From the NCBI GenBank assembly GCA_937974135.1, contig CALJIH010000302.1, forward strand, positions 1-7,237: a DNA stretch of 7,237 nucleotides. The letters are read 5' to 3'. Of this stretch, positions 5,644-7,237 are shown piece after piece; within the stretch, counting starts at the first letter, position 1, and each line of letters opens with the position of its first letter. The DNA is from an uncultured Cocleimonas sp. Its GTDB lineage: Bacteria > Pseudomonadota > Gammaproteobacteria > Thiotrichales > Thiotrichaceae. The position numbers and the translations under genes are program-made. The notes under the pieces were generated by a model. That model did not search any database and was not told where the DNA came from. It was given only the letters and a program-made list of their open reading frames with translations.

Positions 5644-6654
5644 TTAAGCCAAATTTTTGATGGTTTCAATCAATGTGGTGTTTACCGTTCGTGGTCCAGT
5701 ATCTAAGCGGTTTTTATGTCTGCGTTCACCGGGTAGGCGCAAGCCTTCAAAGGATTTTAGTTTGGCAAACAAAGAATCTGCTCCGGTTCCCCAATCAGGT
5801 GTTCCTGAGGTTAATTCAGGTGACATTGCTAAGATAAATTGCCCTCCCGCTGGCGGACCACCATCATTATTATCGAGTTTCTTCGTTTCGAAACTCACGG
5901 TCTCACCTAATAATGGACCGGAGAGTAATTCCACCATCATCGCAATATGTGAGCCTTTATAACCGCCAAATGGCAAAATCATGCCATCACCAGTATTGGG
6001 GTCGATAGCAGCAGGATCAGTGGTAGGATTACCCTTTTCATCTAAACCGATTCCTGGTGCTAGTTCTTTTCCATCACGTGCAGCGATCTGAATATCACCC
6101 ATAGCCATCGCAGCAGTTGCCATATCAAATACTACGGGTGGCTTTCCTTCTCTTGGCCAAGCGAATGCAACCGGATTACTACCGTACACTTTTTCTTTTG
6201 CACCGAAAGGCGCAACCATAGGCATGTAATTAACGCAACTAAACGCAACCAAGCCTTTTTCTGCAAGTGCTTCGGTCTCTGGCCACAGCGCAGCAAAATG
6301 ATGCGATTTGGTAATTTGAGCCATCGCAATGCCATAAGTTTTTGCCGCTTCAGTTAACATATTTAAGCATCGTGAATGTGCCAATGGCGCATAGCCATGG
6401 TCAGCATCACAACGAACCAATACTGGTGTAATGTATTCAACCTTAGGGTCTGCATTTTTATTGACTTTGCCGCTTTTCAAAGAAGCCACATAACCAGGAA
6501 TACGAAATAAGCCGTGTGAATGAGAACCATCGCGTTCTGCTTTTGTAACCGTATCTGCAACAATATCCGCCATCTCTTCATTGCTGCCCGCATTCAATAG
6601 TGCAGTGCGGGCAAGATTATAAATCTCATCAAGGGTTAATTGGGTGGTGCTCAT
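5644..6654 (-). CDS. dpkA: Malate/L-lactate dehydrogenase-family reductase, DpkA-like (cyclic imino acid reductase)
   Basis: An NAD(P)H-dependent oxidoreductase of the LDH2/MDH2 family, unrelated to classical Rossmann dehydrogenases; cytosolic, 336 residues. The hallmark ERDGSHSHGLFRIPGY lies at 40-55 (histidines 45 and 47), with ITKSHHFAALWPETEALAEKG at 114-133, YGSNPVAFAWP at 157-167, FDMATAA at 176-182 and GGYKGSHIAMMVELLSG at 230-246; the C-terminal RLPGERR is also typical. The SHGLFR motif and overall pattern best match delta1-piperideine-2-carboxylate/delta1-pyrroline-2-carboxylate reductase (DpkA/LhpD), acting in D-lysine and hydroxyproline catabolism. Alternatives are a malate, lactate, ureidoglycolate or diketogulonate dehydrogenase. 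The symbol is therefore provisional. Start 6654 is supported by AAGGA (6664-6668) 9 nt upstream. No lysine or hydroxyproline genes adjoin it here. Confidence 0.8.
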   Translation of the reverse strand: MSTTQLTLDEIYNLARTALLNAGSNEEMADIVADTVTKAERDGSHSHGLFRIPGYVASLKSGKVNKNADPKVEYITPVLVRCDADHGYAPLAHSRCLNMLTEAAKTYGIAMAQITKSHHFAALWPETEALAEKGLVAFSCVNYMPMVAPFGAKEKVYGSNPVAFAWPREGKPPVVFDMATAAMAMGDIQIAARDGKELAPGIGLDEKGNPTTDPAAIDPNTGDGMILPFGGYKGSHIAMMVELLSGPLLGETVSFETKKLDNNDGGPPAGGQFILAMSPELTSGTPDWGTGADSLFAKLKSFEGLRLPGERRHKNRLDTGPRTVNTTLIETIKNLA

Positions 6655-6663
6655 GAGTAGTGT

Positions 6664-6668
6664 TCCTT
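6664..6668 (-). promoter_or_regulatory. Ribosome binding site of the DpkA-like gene
   Basis: On the - strand this is AAGGA, 9 nt before the ATG ending at 6654. It is the clearest Shine-Dalgarno in the window and fixes that start. Confidence 0.6.
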
Positions 6669-6684
6669 AGATTGAAAAGTGCTT

Positions 6685-6705
6685 AAAAGTAGGGGGGTGT
6701 CTTTT
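6685..6705 (+). repeat. G-tract dispersed repeat, copy 5 (between divergent genes)
   Basis: Reads AAAAGTA, six G, TGTCTTTT: the A form. Unlike the other copies it lies between two divergent starts: 30 nt upstream of the DpkA-like gene and 50 nt upstream of the lipid kinase gene. AAAAGT occurs twice, at 6675-6680 and 6685-6690. AT-rich boxes (TATACT 6710-6715, TATAAC 6715-6720) follow and could be -10 elements for the kinase. Confidence 0.85.
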
Positions 6706-6755
6706 ACTTTATACTATAACTATACACTTTCTAAAATAAACGATTCGACAACTTT

Positions 6756-7237
6756 ATGTGGCAAGTCATTATTAATCCTGCTGCTGGAAACGGTAACGCA
6801 AGACAGCAATGGAACAACATTGAAGCTGCATTAATTCAGGCTGATATAGCATTTGAAGTTAACCGATCAGAACGCCCATTGCACTGTATCGATTTAGCAA
6901 AACTATTGATCCAACGAGGTGCAAGGAAAATCATAGGTATTGGTGGTGACGGTACCAACCACGAAATAATCAATGGTTTGATGCAACAAAATGCAGTTGC
7001 TCCCAATGAGGTTTTATATGGTTTTATTCCTGTTGGTACAGGAAATGATTGGGTAAAAACACATAATATTCCAAGAGATATTTCCAAAGCGGTATCGATA
7101 ATTAAAGCAGGTAAAAGCACTTTACAAGATATCGGTTTAGCAAAGTTTGTTCAAAACGAGCAGGCCAATCAGCGTTATTTCGTGAATGTGGCTGGTATGG
7201 CATATGACGCACACGTTTGTAGGGAGTCAAATAAACA
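6756..7237 (+). CDS. Diacylglycerol kinase family lipid kinase, N-terminal part (runs off window)
   Basis: Partial gene cut by the right window edge after about 160 residues; the full family length is roughly 290-320. It belongs to the DAGK catalytic-domain/YegS-like family, which phosphorylates diacylglycerol or related lipids with ATP at the inner membrane face; some relatives act on sphingosine or have other substrates. Seen motifs: VIINPAAGNGNA (4-15), the nucleotide-binding IGIGGDGTNHEIINGL (60-75) with GGDGT at 63-67, and IPVGTGNDWVKTHNIP (91-106) with GTGND at 94-98, then the start of the next conserved block (NVAGMAYDAHV). The ATG at 6756 is the first after an in-frame stop at 6732-6734, and MWQVIINPAAG is a normal family start. 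No Shine-Dalgarno precedes it. It is divergent from the DpkA-like gene, with G-tract copy 5 in the shared upstream region. Confidence 0.9.
   Translation, partial: MWQVIINPAAGNGNARQQWNNIEAALIQADIAFEVNRSERPLHCIDLAKLLIQRGARKIIGIGGDGTNHEIINGLMQQNAVAPNEVLYGFIPVGTGNDWVKTHNIPRDISKAVSIIKAGKSTLQDIGLAKFVQNEQANQRYFVNVAGMAYDAHVCRESNK

Noticed and set aside
5657..5962. 101-residue + strand reading frame inside the DpkA-like gene
   Set aside because: Lies opposite conserved family motifs, and has no ribosome site or recognisable domain.
2980..6705. The repeated motif as a CRISPR array
   Set aside because: Copies are about 500-1150 bp apart with whole genes in between, are only 21 bp long and have no cas gene nearby.
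2980..6705. The motif as a Chi- or KOPS-like chromosome signal
   Set aside because: The uniform orientation would fit, but those signals are mostly inside genes; here all five are intergenic and close to gene ends. Five copies cannot settle the orientation bias.
6836..7120. 94-residue - strand reading frame at the right edge
   Set aside because: Antisense to the lipid kinase, whose GGDGT and GTGND motifs on + are unambiguous.

Overview
The window is ordinary-looking chromosomal DNA from a bacterium of low-to-moderate GC (roughly 40% by eye). Protein types suggest a gammaproteobacterium: an Azotobacter/Pseudomonas-type ferredoxin-NADP reductase ending in AFVER, a DpkA-like reductase, a Pseudomonas-like long GST and a luciferase-like oxidoreductase of the BA3436 type. 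Genus cannot be fixed from the sequence. No tRNA, rRNA, CRISPR array, phage gene or intact transposase gene is visible.

Layout. Positions 1-2900 hold three closely spaced + strand oxidoreductase genes: a zinc-less quinone-oxidoreductase-like MDR enzyme, a flavin-dependent luciferase-like enzyme and a short-chain dehydrogenase, with gaps of 87 and 45 bp. They probably form one transcription unit for redox or detoxification of carbonyl, quinone or xenobiotic compounds. A 269-bp gap follows. It holds a GC-rich patch, one copy of a G-tract repeat and an 86-bp near-palindrome flanked by TA that looks like a miniature inverted-repeat transposable element. Next is a glutathione S-transferase-like gene on +. 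Three genes on the - strand follow: fpr (ferredoxin/flavodoxin-NADP+ reductase), an unrecognised 83-residue protein, and a malate/L-lactate dehydrogenase-family reductase best matching DpkA-type cyclic imino acid reductases. The right edge cuts a + strand diacylglycerol-kinase-family lipid kinase after about 160 residues.

The main unexplained signal is a 21-bp motif reading AAAAGTR, six G, then TGTCTTTT. It occurs five times (2980, 4126, 5104, 5602, 6685), always in the same orientation and once in every intergenic gap from 2900 to the right end. It is absent from the two short gaps inside the left gene cluster. Four of the five copies lie just beyond stop codons: three at 15-25 nt, and one at 80 nt with the GC-rich patch in between. 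All copies have the same length and vary only at the R position. Four have a further AAAA, and the fifth AACA, exactly 10 bp upstream. It is probably a genome-wide dispersed element. A 3'-end/terminator-like element, a REP-like sequence spread by a RAYT transposase (it contains GTRG), a protein-binding site and an uptake-type signal all remain possible.

Functionally the genes are mostly NAD(P)H- or flavin-dependent redox enzymes. Fpr could supply reduced ferredoxin or flavodoxin, but nothing in the sequence ties the separate units into one pathway.
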